Origin: CADBRN01 sp050944685 | Lineage (GTDB): Bacteria; Bacillota; Clostridia; Lachnospirales; Lachnospiraceae | Reading direction: 5' to 3' | Length of the DNA stretch: 41,382 nt | Assembly: GCA_050944685.1 (NCBI GenBank) | Contig: JBMNRP010000023.1 | Span: 1-41,382 of the forward strand | Part shown: piece by piece, positions 1 through 7,252 of the stretch | Position numbering within the stretch: the stretch's first letter is position 1 | How the letters are laid out: each line of letters starts with the position of its first letter | The notes under the pieces: model-generated | Seen by the model: only the letters and a program-made list of their open reading frames with translations | What the model was told of the DNA's origin: nothing | Databases searched by the model: none | Made by a program: the position numbers and the translations under genes

Positions 1-150
1 CTATCAAAAGAAAGACTGATACACTGGGGCTTTTATGATTTAGCCTCAGCATACCAGTCTGTGCACGTCAACTGTTGAAACCGCCGTGTACCGAACGGTA
101 CGCACGAGTGGTGTGAGAGGTCGGGGGCTAATCACCCCCTCCTACTCGAT
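1..150 (+). mobile_element. Group II intron, 3' end (domains V and VI)
   Basis: The segment around 79-117 folds as a domain V-like hairpin: GTACC (89-93 region) closes on GGTAC around a GAAC tetraloop, with the flanking CCGCCGTG strand pairing back to CGCACG...GTGG. It is followed by a domain VI-like stem (GGGGG / CCCCC near 122-139) and an end ...CTACTCGAT at 150, which matches the usual AY end of group II introns. The intron body and any reverse transcriptase lie left of the window, so completeness cannot be judged. The boundary at 150 is inferred from the fold; the 3' exon begins directly with the palindrome of the next promoter. Confidence 0.75.
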
Positions 151-152
151 TG

Positions 153-198
153 TTTCTATTCCCCAAAAACAAAAAATATTCAAATTTGGGGAATAGAA
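153..198. repeat. Palindromic element, copy 1 (TTTCTATTCCCC / GGGGAATAGAA)
   Basis: The left arm TTTCTATTCCCC (153-164) and right arm GGGGAATAGAA (188-198) are inverted repeats around an AT-rich 23-base centre. Similar elements occur at 1422-1465 and 31597-31642. Here the right arm lies in the spacer of the predicted promoter of the downstream ATPase gene, so the natural reading is an operator or a regulatory hairpin. A bound factor is not known. Confidence 0.8.
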
Positions 199-207
199 GA
201 GTATAAT
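179..207 (+). promoter_or_regulatory. Predicted sigma-A promoter of the AAA_14 ATPase gene
   Basis: A -35-like TTCAAA (179-184) is separated by 17 bases from a perfect TATAAT (202-207). The right palindrome arm (188-198) lies in the spacer. The ribosome site GGGAGG (226-231) stands six bases before the ATG at 237. Confidence 0.6.
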
Positions 208-236
208 GGAGGTGGATAACTATTTGGGAGGCGGAT

Positions 237-1463
237 ATGAAACTGATCGAACGGCGGGATTACTTACAGGCTCTGACAGACTGTATGAATACACCTGATA
301 TCAAGGTGATTACCGGAATACGCAGATCCGGAAAATCTATGCTGATGGACTATTTTGGCAGGAAGATCGGGGAGATGGATGCAGTATCCAACGTCATTCA
401 TGTGAACTTTAACCTGACGGAATATGAGAATCTGTTGGAATATCACAAGCTGGAACAGTATATTGAGGATCATTATCTGGCCGGGAAAAACAACTATGTC
501 CTGATCGATGAAGTTCAGATGTGTGATGGCTTTGAGAAGGCTATCAACAGTCTGAATGAAAAGATGAGATATGATATCTATGTCACTGGTTCCAATGCGT
601 TTCTGCAGAGCAGTGATCTGGCAACGCTGTTTGTAGGGAGAACATTTGAAATACAGATATACCCATTCTCCTTTTCGGAATATCTTGCGTACTTTCCCCA
701 GGAGAATATTTACAGGGCGCTGACGGATTATCTCAGGGTAGGAGGAATGTCGGGCTCATATGTTTACAGGAATCCGGCACAGCGCAGTGCCTATCTCAAT
801 AATGATGTTCTGAATGCTCTGATCGTGAGAGATATTGAGAGTAAGTATAAGATTCGTAATCCGGTTCTGCTGAACAGTTTGATTGACTATCTGATGGACA
901 ATATCGGGAATCTTACTTCCATAAGGTCCATCGCGGATACACTTGAGAGCAGAAATATGAAGGCGGATCATAAAACGGTCGGCAGATACATTGAATATTT
1001 GTGCAGATCCTATCTCTTCTGCAAAGTAAAGAGGTACGATATTCGTGGAAAAAAATACCTGAGCTCCGAAGAAAAATATTATCTTACAGATCATGCCTTC
1101 CGCTACGCCAGATTGGGTACGCGTTATATGGATTTTGGAAGAATACTGGAAAATGCTGTGGCGATCGAACTGCTCAGAAGAAAGTATGAAGAATATGCCG
1201 GTGTCCTGTATAAAAAGGAAATCGACTTTGTCGCTGTCAGGGAAAATCGCAGGGTATATATTCAGGTAGCAAATGATATTTCAGATCCGTCAACGTTCGA
1301 CAGGGAAACAGAACCGTTGCTTAAAATCAGCGATGGATATCCGCGAATATTGATTGCGAGAACATGGCAGCCAGAGACGGACTATCAGGGAATCCACATT
1401 ATCGATGCAGCTGAATGGCTATCTAATCCCCATAATCGAAGAATTGATAATATTGGGGAATAG
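237..1463 (+). CDS. AAA_14 / DUF4143 ATP-binding protein
   Basis: This 408-residue protein has the layout of the AAA_14 plus DUF4143 family, a very common group of P-loop ATPases in gut anaerobes with no agreed function. Walker A is GIRRSGKS at residues 27-34, and a Walker B-like strand (YVLIDEVQ) lies near 88-95. A winged-helix-like middle follows, and the C-terminus carries KKEIDFVA...YIQV, the degenerate PD-(D/E)XK-like core usual in DUF4143. The start has a GGGAGG site at 226-231. The stop codon and last residues are encoded inside palindrome copy 2 (1422-1465), so the gene is flanked on both sides by related inverted repeats. Promoter overlap with copy 1 suggests autoregulation or control by a DNA-binding partner, which is inference. 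The gene appears intact. Confidence 0.88.
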   Translation: MKLIERRDYLQALTDCMNTPDIKVITGIRRSGKSMLMDYFGRKIGEMDAVSNVIHVNFNLTEYENLLEYHKLEQYIEDHYLAGKNNYVLIDEVQMCDGFEKAINSLNEKMRYDIYVTGSNAFLQSSDLATLFVGRTFEIQIYPFSFSEYLAYFPQENIYRALTDYLRVGGMSGSYVYRNPAQRSAYLNNDVLNALIVRDIESKYKIRNPVLLNSLIDYLMDNIGNLTSIRSIADTLESRNMKADHKTVGRYIEYLCRSYLFCKVKRYDIRGKKYLSSEEKYYLTDHAFRYARLGTRYMDFGRILENAVAIELLRRKYEEYAGVLYKKEIDFVAVRENRRVYIQVANDISDPSTFDRETEPLLKISDGYPRILIARTWQPETDYQGIHIIDAAEWLSNPHNRRIDNIGE

Positions 1464-1465
1464 AA
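1422..1465. repeat. Palindromic element, copy 2, overlapping the ATPase stop codon
   Basis: The left arm TCTAATCCCC (1422-1431) and right arm GGGGAATAGA (1455-1464) are inverted repeats with a 23-base centre, one mismatch away from copies 1 and 3. The TAG stop of the ATPase (1461-1463) is part of the right arm. A TTGATA (1444-1449) sits where the -35 lies in the other copies, but no -10 follows at the same distance. Confidence 0.7.
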
Positions 1466-1521
1466 AAATGCCTGTTGCCGATCGCAACACCGTGAGTACA
1501 CTTTGATGACGATATAAATGA

Positions 1522-2040
1522 ATGAGGCTGAAAACAGCGGAAAAACCAGTAAAATATAGCGATAACGCTACTCAAATTACTGGCTGTACAGTGATAAAAA
1601 CATCTAACATCTTAGAAGGCTTTGAGAGAGCGGGCTACCTGCCCTCAGATAACTCGCTTACAGTGAAGTTATTCATCCAGTATGATTTAAGTGCAGCAGC
1701 AGTTATGCATGAATTAGGATATCCTAAGAATAGACATACGCTCTATGCCTGGTACAAAGAGTATAAAGAAACAGAACACCTTCATCGCAGAAGAACTCAA
1801 AGAAAAAATTTCTGAGGACCAAAAGCGCGCGGCTGTCGGTTATTATCTGAAGCATGGTCGTAATGTTCCCCGAACTGTAAAAAGATAAAGCTATCCTTCC
1901 AGAACCAATTTAACTGGCTGGCTTGAAGAACGTGTTTTCGGATTTGCAGAAAAAAATGTCCATTGTAGTTCTTCATTGGTACACTTGATAAAAAACAGAA
2001 AGAGCTGGCTGTGAAAGACCTCTGCCTGAGAAACAGAAGC
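1522..2040 (+). pseudogene. IS3-type transposase OrfA remnant
   Basis: An open stretch to 1815 encodes the N-terminal helix-turn-helix of an IS3-family OrfA: the segment AAAVMHELGYPKNRHTLYAW is the typical first HTH. After a frame change the similarity continues (RAAVGYYLKHGRNVPRTVK, then a PSRTNL...GWLEE segment and KELAVKDLCLRNRSVQEV) through several stops to about 2040. At least three disablements are visible, and no OrfB or terminal repeats were found. It ends where an HsdR fragment begins. It is a decayed insertion sequence and cannot be active by itself. Confidence 0.65.
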
Positions 2041-2041
2041 G

Positions 2042-2479
2042 TTCAGGAAGTATCGTGTTGAAGCACAGCAGATGATGAAGATTCAGCTTGATAATGAATA
2101 TTGTGTAGTAAATCCGATTCCTGTATCTACAGATGTTGGAATTGACGTTCCTGAGCTTGATACGCTAAGCAATATTTTGAAGGAATTTCATGATGTGTTC
2201 GGTAATATTGATTGGACGGATGAGGATAAAATCAAAAAGCAAATATCCGAACTGCCGGATATCGTTGCCCAGAGTCAGACATATCAAAATGCAAGGAAGT
2301 ATTCGGATCGTCAAAATGCAAGGGATGAGAGCGATAAAGCTACTGATCGCGCAATTCTTGCGACGATGAGTACAGGTCTTGAATTATATCGTGCTGTACA
2401 GGGAAATGAATCACTTCATAAATGGCTGCATGACTTGGTATTTATTACTACCTATCAGCCGGCACAGAAATCATTATAA
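2042..2479 (+). pseudogene. Type I restriction subunit R (HsdR), C-terminal fragment
   Basis: The reading frame, open from before 2042 and with an internal ATG at 2072, matches the C-terminal helical region of HsdR: YRVEAQ near its start, then a leucine-rich LDTLSNILKEFHDVFGNIDW segment, KYSDRQNARDESD, and a terminal WLHDLVFITTY block. Only about 145 of roughly 1000 residues are left; the nuclease and translocase domains and the hsdM/hsdS partners are absent. The upstream junction is with the IS3-type remnant near 2040, so a deletion or insertion probably removed the rest. It could be translated as a 135-residue protein, but it has no catalytic part. Confidence 0.65.
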
Positions 2480-2525
2480 TAGTTAATAAACTGATTTATA
2501 TCAATATGTTGGGAGGTTAAGATAG

Positions 2526-3517
2526 ATGCCAGAAAAAGTGAAGAATGAGCATTATGTTCCTTAAAGATATTTAAAGAATTTTGCAAATGGAGACAAATTT
2601 TTTGTCTATGAAAAGGAGAAAGCTCAAAAACGTCCGGGGAACGTTGGTGATTATGCGAGCGAACGATACTTTTATGATGTGGATTTTGAAGCTTTAAAAA
2701 GGAATTGCTAGAGCATGATCCGGAATTTCAGGTGGATTCTGAAATGGAGAAATTGATGGGGCAAGTTGACGAGCAGCATATTGAACACTGGTTTGGTCAA
2801 AATGTTGAGACATGGTTATTTGAACCCATAAATAAAGTGATTACAACGTATGTGATGTCGAATCCCGCAAGTTTGGATAAAATCCAAGTTCTGAATGAAA
2901 ATAATATGAATTACCTTTCTCTATATTTAGCTATTCAGCTTGTAAGAACAAAGGAATTCAGAGAACAAATCACTGAGCTATATGAGAGATTGCCACTGTT
3001 ATTGGCAGAAAAATTCGTAAAAAATTCTGATGGAACTAAGCCGAGTGAGCTATTCAAAATTCAATTAAATAAGAATCATCAGAAGCTTGTTCATGCACAA
3101 TTTCTGATGAATCAGGATTTTGTTACGGATATTGCTATCTCAATGCGTAATAAGATATGGTTTTTTGGATACAATCAGACAGAAATGCCTTTTGTTACCT
3201 CAGACAATCCTGTTGTAAGGTACGGCCCATCGGAGAATGTTGGTATAGATACAGAAGGTACAGAAATTATTTTCCCTATTTCATCCAAATTAATATTGAT
3301 ATTAGGAGATACGTCTGCATATGAACGATTGATTCCATTGCATAATCATTTTATTGAAATATCTGAGAAGGAAGTTGAATTTTATAATTCAATACAACTT
3401 ACACAGTGTTATCGCTATGTATTCTGTAGGGAAGATAAATTTACAAAGTTCGATATACTTGTTAAGGAAAATGAACATCTGATGGATATTAATCATAAGC
3501 GATTTTTTATGGGATAA
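2526..3517 (+). pseudogene. DUF4238 protein gene, broken by a nonsense codon and a frameshift
   Basis: A GGGAGG ribosome site (2512-2517) precedes ATG 2526. The translation begins with the family signature NEHYVP-stop-RYLKNF; DUF4238 proteins normally read N-H-Y-V/I-P-Q-x-Y/F-L-K-N-F there, so TAA at 2562-2564 replaces the Gln codon. A second lesion lies in the A-run at about 2694-2699, after which the frame moves and stays open for about 270 residues to 3517. The family has no settled role; it occurs in mobile regions and has been suspected in phage defence. Neighbouring remnants of an IS and of HsdR fit a decayed defence island. A functional split product from 2705 (TTG) on is possible but unlikely. 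Confidence 0.7.
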
Positions 3518-3664
3518 GATTAAACAAAGGTGGTAATCGGTGGCAATAAAATGACAATAAGATTTACTGAAAATGTGAATCACACAAGTAAAATAGTTTC
3601 AATATGAACTGAAATGATGCAAGAAATCTTCACAGCCACCACGTAACAAAAAGATTTATATTTT

Positions 3665-4429
3665 GTGATTGATGGCACACTCAGACTATATACGCCATCC
3701 GGTATTTTGGACTACATAGCCGGACAATATTCTGTTTCAAAAATCGACACACCGCTGTATGGTACAATATTATCCTATTCAAAAACAAATGACTTTTATG
3801 CAGTATCAATAGATATCGACGTTAATGATGTGATTGATTCTGTCTTGGATCTGGATAATGAACTGACAAAGAAGATTGTGGAGGAAACACTTTCAGAGCA
3901 AGAGAAAGATTTTGCGGATCATGCTGTAATAGAATCTGTTTACCGATTGATTTTGATGATGAAACAGCCGCTTGCTTCCGATTATATTTTTTTCTTCAGA
4001 CATATGCAGCGTGAAATTATTTATTATGTTCTCTGCGGTTCGTGTGGAAAACAATTTCTTCAGAGCATTACAGACATGCAGGAAGTCGATCAGATATATG
4101 AAGCCAATTCCTGGATTAAGGAAAATTTCCACCATCCATTTTCAGTAGAGAGTTTGGCGGAACAGCAGAACATGAGTGTGTCTTTATTCCATCAGAAGTT
4201 CAAAAGTGCAGTTGGTATGGGATCGCTTCAATGTCAGAAACGGCTGCGTTTAACGGAAGCACGCAGGTTGATGATCGACGAAAACAGGAATGTGACCGAG
4301 GCTTCATTGGACGTTGGCTATGAGAGTTTATCTCAGTTTACTCGTAATTATCGTAAGATGTTCGGTGCTTCACCGAAGGAGGATGTATTACGGCTGAAAA
4401 AGGAGATGGAGAAACAGGCAAATTTTTAA
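3665..4429 (+). pseudogene. AraC-family regulator lacking its N-terminus
   Basis: The 254-residue frame carries the second half of an AraC_N (PF06719-type) ligand domain at about 1-140, and a complete double HTH at about 150-245 (FSVESLAEQQNMS...FHQKFK and ASLDVGYESLSQFTRNYRKM). The family usually has about 40 more residues in front. Here the only start is GTG 3665 without a ribosome site, and a stop (3644-3646) lies in frame just upstream, so the 5' end has been lost. The DNA-binding half is intact and could still be made. The next remnant downstream is a GlcG/HbpS fragment, so both genes are eroded. Confidence 0.65.
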
Positions 4430-4533
4430 GAGAATCGGGCAAGTAATCAACCGTTCCTTCTGGTTACGATAGAGCCATCCAGGTATCTCAGCTATTCCGT
4501 GAACAAAAAGCCTGAAAAAAATGATTTTAACAG

Positions 4534-4785
4534 ATGAATTATGCGACAGGTGTGACACAGTGCAAAACAAAAGATGTTGCTGCTGCATCTGCGGAAGGCG
4601 GAGATTTGATGGCAATTCAGACTAACGACCCTCGCATTACACTTGTAGCAGGCGGGTATTCAATCTTTGCGCAAGGAAAAATTGCCGGTGGTATCGGTGT
4701 CGGCGGCGGAACTGAGGAGCAGGACTGTACGGTCGCAGAATACGTTGTCTCTGTATTTGACGAGATGGTAAATACAAATGCATAA
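4534..4785 (+). pseudogene. GlcG/HbpS-family (DUF336) C-terminal fragment
   Basis: The 83-residue frame matches the C-terminal half of the GlcG/HbpS haem-binding-like family: an LMAIQTNDPRITLVAGGYSI segment followed by GKIAGGIGVGGGTEEQD and a terminal VA-rich helix. The normal length is about 140 residues and the first half is missing. Upstream sequence to 4430 shows no continuation in any frame. There is no convincing ribosome site at ATG 4534. The family binds haem or small ligands and often sits beside transport or catabolic genes. This copy is probably non-functional. Confidence 0.6.
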
Positions 4786-4984
4786 TCTTTCCGGGTTCTG
4801 TACCTGTCAGAATCTGGATTGCCCGCTGCATCCTACAAGACATGACAAAGGATGTACGCCTTGTATCAGCAAGAACTTGGGACTGAGCAGTCAGACGCCA
4901 ACTGTGAGGACATCTGGCTGCTTATTTTGTTTTCGTGCCATGATGATCCCCTTCATGAATAGCTGTTTTTTCATAGGAAAATGA
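4778..4984 (+). CDS. Cys-rich short protein remnant (DUF6485-like)
   Basis: The frame overlaps the preceding fragment by eight bases. Its first 35 residues contain CTCxNxDCPLH and GCTPCI, a spacing like small metal-binding proteins of the DUF6485 type. The rest of the frame runs through a hairpin terminator (4886-4922), so natural coding probably ended or was cut there; the tail is not conserved-looking. A short redox or metal protein is possible. It may equally be the debris of a larger gene. Confidence 0.35.
   Translation: MHNLSGFCTCQNLDCPLHPTRHDKGCTPCISKNLGLSSQTPTVRTSGCLFCFRAMMIPFMNSCFFIGK
4886..4930 (+). terminator. Hairpin terminator, copy 1 of a dispersed pair
   Basis: AGCAGTCAGA (4886-4895) pairs with TCTGGCTGCT (4913-4922), ten pairs including one G-T, followed by TATTTTGTTTT. 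The same stem and most of the same loop recur at 31397-31433. Confidence 0.65.
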
Positions 4985-5036
4985 TTCTGTCTATAAAACC
5001 GGACAGGTTTAAAGAAAGAGGGATGCGCGGATTTTT

Positions 5037-5798
5037 TTATTGCCGGACCGCTTCGTGTTCCTGTTCGAAGCTGAAACGGAGCCGGTCCGTCCGATGGTAG
5101 GTTTTGTAATATTCGAGGGGCAGATACCGTCCGTCTTTGATGCCGGTTGTTACGGATTCAAACAGAAGAATCGGGGTTGCCTCCGAGACACCCAGATCTT
5201 TTGTGATTTCAGATGGCGGAAGGATCGCTTCGATTGTATTTTCCGTTTTCCTCGGGACCGCATTGTAGCTGGCTCTCAGCACCTCGACGATGGGATCCCG
5301 AAAGTCGCATTTCTCCGCACCCGGAAAGCTGTCGAGCGCGATGTAGGAGACGGTAACGTTCATTATCATCCGGTTTGCCTTATAGAGCTTTTTTATGCGG
5401 AGAACAGAGGAACCCGGCTCGATCCAGAGATAGGAAGAGACAATCCTGGTGGCAGGCAGAATTTCTTTCGACAGGACCTGTATCATCGGAGTCAGTCCCT
5501 GCGATCGATAGTACTGAGCGCATTCCGTGATGGAATAAAGGGATTGGTGATAGCGGGGATTCTGGATGTCTTTCACAAAGGTTCCGCTTCCGTGCATCTG
5601 GATCAGCAGTCCCTGCCGGCTCAGAGAATGGAGGGCAGTCCGGATAGTGGTTCTGCTGACTTTGAAATATTCACTCAGCTCCCGCTCGCTTAAAAACTGA
5701 CCGTTTTCGCGGATTCCTTTTCCGGAAAGGATCATCTTCCGGATTTCGGTTTCAATCTGCTGACTTTTATTTGAATGATCATAATTCTGCTTTTTCAT
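5037..5798 (-). CDS. GntR-family regulator with UTRA domain (HutC/FarR type)
   Basis: The 253-residue protein has an N-terminal winged helix (LSERELSEYFKVSRTTIRTA, then HGSGTFV) and a C-terminal UTRA ligand domain. I place the start at ATG 5798 because GAGGAGAA (about 5806-5815) precedes it; the open frame reaches 5852 without a ribosome site. It is divergent from the racemase/transporter operon beginning at 6152 and is the obvious candidate for its regulator. UTRA domains bind small effectors, often sugar phosphates, amino acids or pathway intermediates. The perfect inverted repeat at 5991-6017 lies between the two genes and its half TGGTAT resembles half-sites of the HutC group, but the arrangement differs, so binding there is only inferred. 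Confidence 0.85.
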   Translation of the reverse strand: MKKQNYDHSNKSQQIETEIRKMILSGKGIRENGQFLSERELSEYFKVSRTTIRTALHSLSRQGLLIQMHGSGTFVKDIQNPRYHQSLYSITECAQYYRSQGLTPMIQVLSKEILPATRIVSSYLWIEPGSSVLRIKKLYKANRMIMNVTVSYIALDSFPGAEKCDFRDPIVEVLRASYNAVPRKTENTIEAILPPSEITKDLGVSEATPILLFESVTTGIKDGRYLPLEYYKTYHRTDRLRFSFEQEHEAVRQ

Positions 5799-5890
5799 AA
5801 GATCTTTTCTCCTCGTGAAACTTATTATACTGATCAGAAAAGTGAAAGGCAAATAAAAATCCGGTGAATTCTAGTAATTTTTACTGATTT

Positions 5891-5920
5891 AACCCGAAAT
5901 GGGTTTTCTTTTGAAAAACC
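5891..5920 (+). other. Two mutually exclusive hairpins in the divergent intergenic region
   Basis: AACCC (5891-5895) can pair with GGGTT (5901-5905). The same G/T segment can instead pair as GGTTTTC with GAAAAACC (about 5902-5920). Overlap of the two stems resembles alternative-folding leaders, but no T-run follows immediately. Confidence 0.3.
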
Positions 5921-5990
5921 ACTGTAAAATTAGCTAAAACAGAAATAAAAATTTCGTCGTTTTCATGATCCCGATCTGGTACGGAAGCAT

Positions 5991-6017
5991 AAATACCACT
6001 TTTTGCAAGTGGTATTT
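5991..6017. promoter_or_regulatory. Perfect 11-bp inverted repeat, operator or terminator candidate
   Basis: AAATACCACTT (5991-6001) and AAGTGGTATTT (6007-6017) are exact inverted repeats with a five-base loop, followed by a short T-rich run. Located between the GntR gene and the racemase operon, it can serve as an operator or as a leader hairpin. Sequence alone does not decide. Confidence 0.5.
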
Positions 6018-6057
6018 ATTTATCCGAACCTTTTCCGACTGCGACAATTCCGCGCTT

Positions 6058-6088
6058 CGTCGTTTGTGCAAACGGCGGATTTTTTTTA
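6058..6088 (+). terminator. Intrinsic terminator in front of the racemase operon
   Basis: CGTCGTTTG (6058-6066) pairs with CAAACGGCG (6069-6077) around a two-base TG loop, followed by GA and a run of T to 6087. It stands 64 bases before the first start codon of the operon. No other gene on this strand precedes it closely, so it is either an attenuator in the operon leader or a relic. Confidence 0.6.
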
Positions 6089-6151
6089 TCCGGCTCAGAT
6101 TTTATTCTGTAGATAACAAAGATTTACAGCGTGAATGATTGGAGGAAGAAT

Positions 6152-7252
6152 ATGAGCTTTAAGAGAATTTTTACCTGCGTCGATACTCATTCCGGAGAGC
6201 CGATGCGTGTAATCACAGGAGGGGTACCGTACATCCCGGGCAATTCCGTTTATGAGCAGATGAGGTGGCTTGAAAAGAACGACGATCAGATACGCCGTCT
6301 GATGTGCCGTGAGCCCCGCGGGTATCCTCCGATGTGCGTCAATCTGCTTGTCCCGCCGAAGGATCCGAGGGCAGACGCGGGATTCATCATTATGGAGCAG
6401 GTCGAGTATCCGGTTATGTCCGGCGGAAATACCATCTCCGTAGCGACGGTTCTTCTTGAGACGGGAATGATCCCGATGAATGAGCCGTTTACGGAATTCA
6501 CTCTGGAATCGCCGGCCGGCCTGATCGGAATCAAGGCAGAATGCCACGACGGAAAGGTTACGCAGGTTACCTTCACCAATGTACCGTCGTTTGCGGTTTA
6601 TCTTGATAAAGAAATTGACGTTCCGGAGCTCGGAAAAGTAATGGTAGACGTTGCGTGGGGCGGCATGTTCTATGTGATTGCGGATGTGAGACAGTTCCCT
6701 GGTCTGGAGCTTGTTCCGGAGCAGGGCGGTGAAATCACAAGGATTACCTCGCTGGTCCTCGGGGCGGCACAGGAGCAGCTTCCGGTTTCGCATCCGGATT
6801 ACCCGGGAATCGGAATCACGAATGTTGAGCTCTCGGGACCGACCGAAAATCCGGCAGCGGACTGGAAAAACGCGGTGCGTGTCGGAAGTGGTTTTGTTGA
6901 CCTGAATGATCCGGCGACTTTTAAGGCCGCGCTGGACCGCTGTCCGTGCGGAACCGGAACCTGTGCGAAGATGGCTGTCCTGCACGCAAAGGGTCAGCTC
7001 CCTCTTCACAAGAAGTTTCGTCACGAGGGAATTCTCGGACTTGTCTACACCGGCGAGCTCATCGAAGAGACGAAGGTCGGTGATTACGACGCGGTTATCC
7101 CGACTGTCGGAGGAGAGGCCTGGATATACGGATATAATACTTATGTTCTCGATCCGAGCGATCCGTTCAAGGACGGGTTTGCGGTCGGTGACATCTGGGC
7201 GAATCCGAACAATGAGACGGATTATCAGAAAACAGAGGAGGGGAAAGCATGA
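6152..7252 (+). CDS. Proline racemase-family enzyme (hydroxyproline epimerase-like), Ser/Cys active site
   Basis: The 366-residue protein belongs to the proline racemase superfamily, with DTHSGEPMRVI near the N-terminus, MCREPRGYPPM, and the second active-site motif CPCGTGTCAKMA with Cys266. In the first active-site motif, proline racemase has MCGH; here it is MSGGNTI with Ser90. Cys/Cys pairs are usual for proline racemase, while Ser or Thr replacements occur in 4-hydroxyproline epimerases and related enzymes, so a substrate other than proline is likely. The start at 6152 is chosen because GGAGG (6141-6145) precedes it. The stop overlaps the start of the symporter (ATGA). It is the first gene of an operon running to 12748. 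Epimerisation of a cyclic or alpha-amino acid is the expected reaction. Confidence 0.87.
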   Translation: MSFKRIFTCVDTHSGEPMRVITGGVPYIPGNSVYEQMRWLEKNDDQIRRLMCREPRGYPPMCVNLLVPPKDPRADAGFIIMEQVEYPVMSGGNTISVATVLLETGMIPMNEPFTEFTLESPAGLIGIKAECHDGKVTQVTFTNVPSFAVYLDKEIDVPELGKVMVDVAWGGMFYVIADVRQFPGLELVPEQGGEITRITSLVLGAAQEQLPVSHPDYPGIGITNVELSGPTENPAADWKNAVRVGSGFVDLNDPATFKAALDRCPCGTGTCAKMAVLHAKGQLPLHKKFRHEGILGLVYTGELIEETKVGDYDAVIPTVGGEAWIYGYNTYVLDPSDPFKDGFAVGDIWANPNNETDYQKTEEGKA

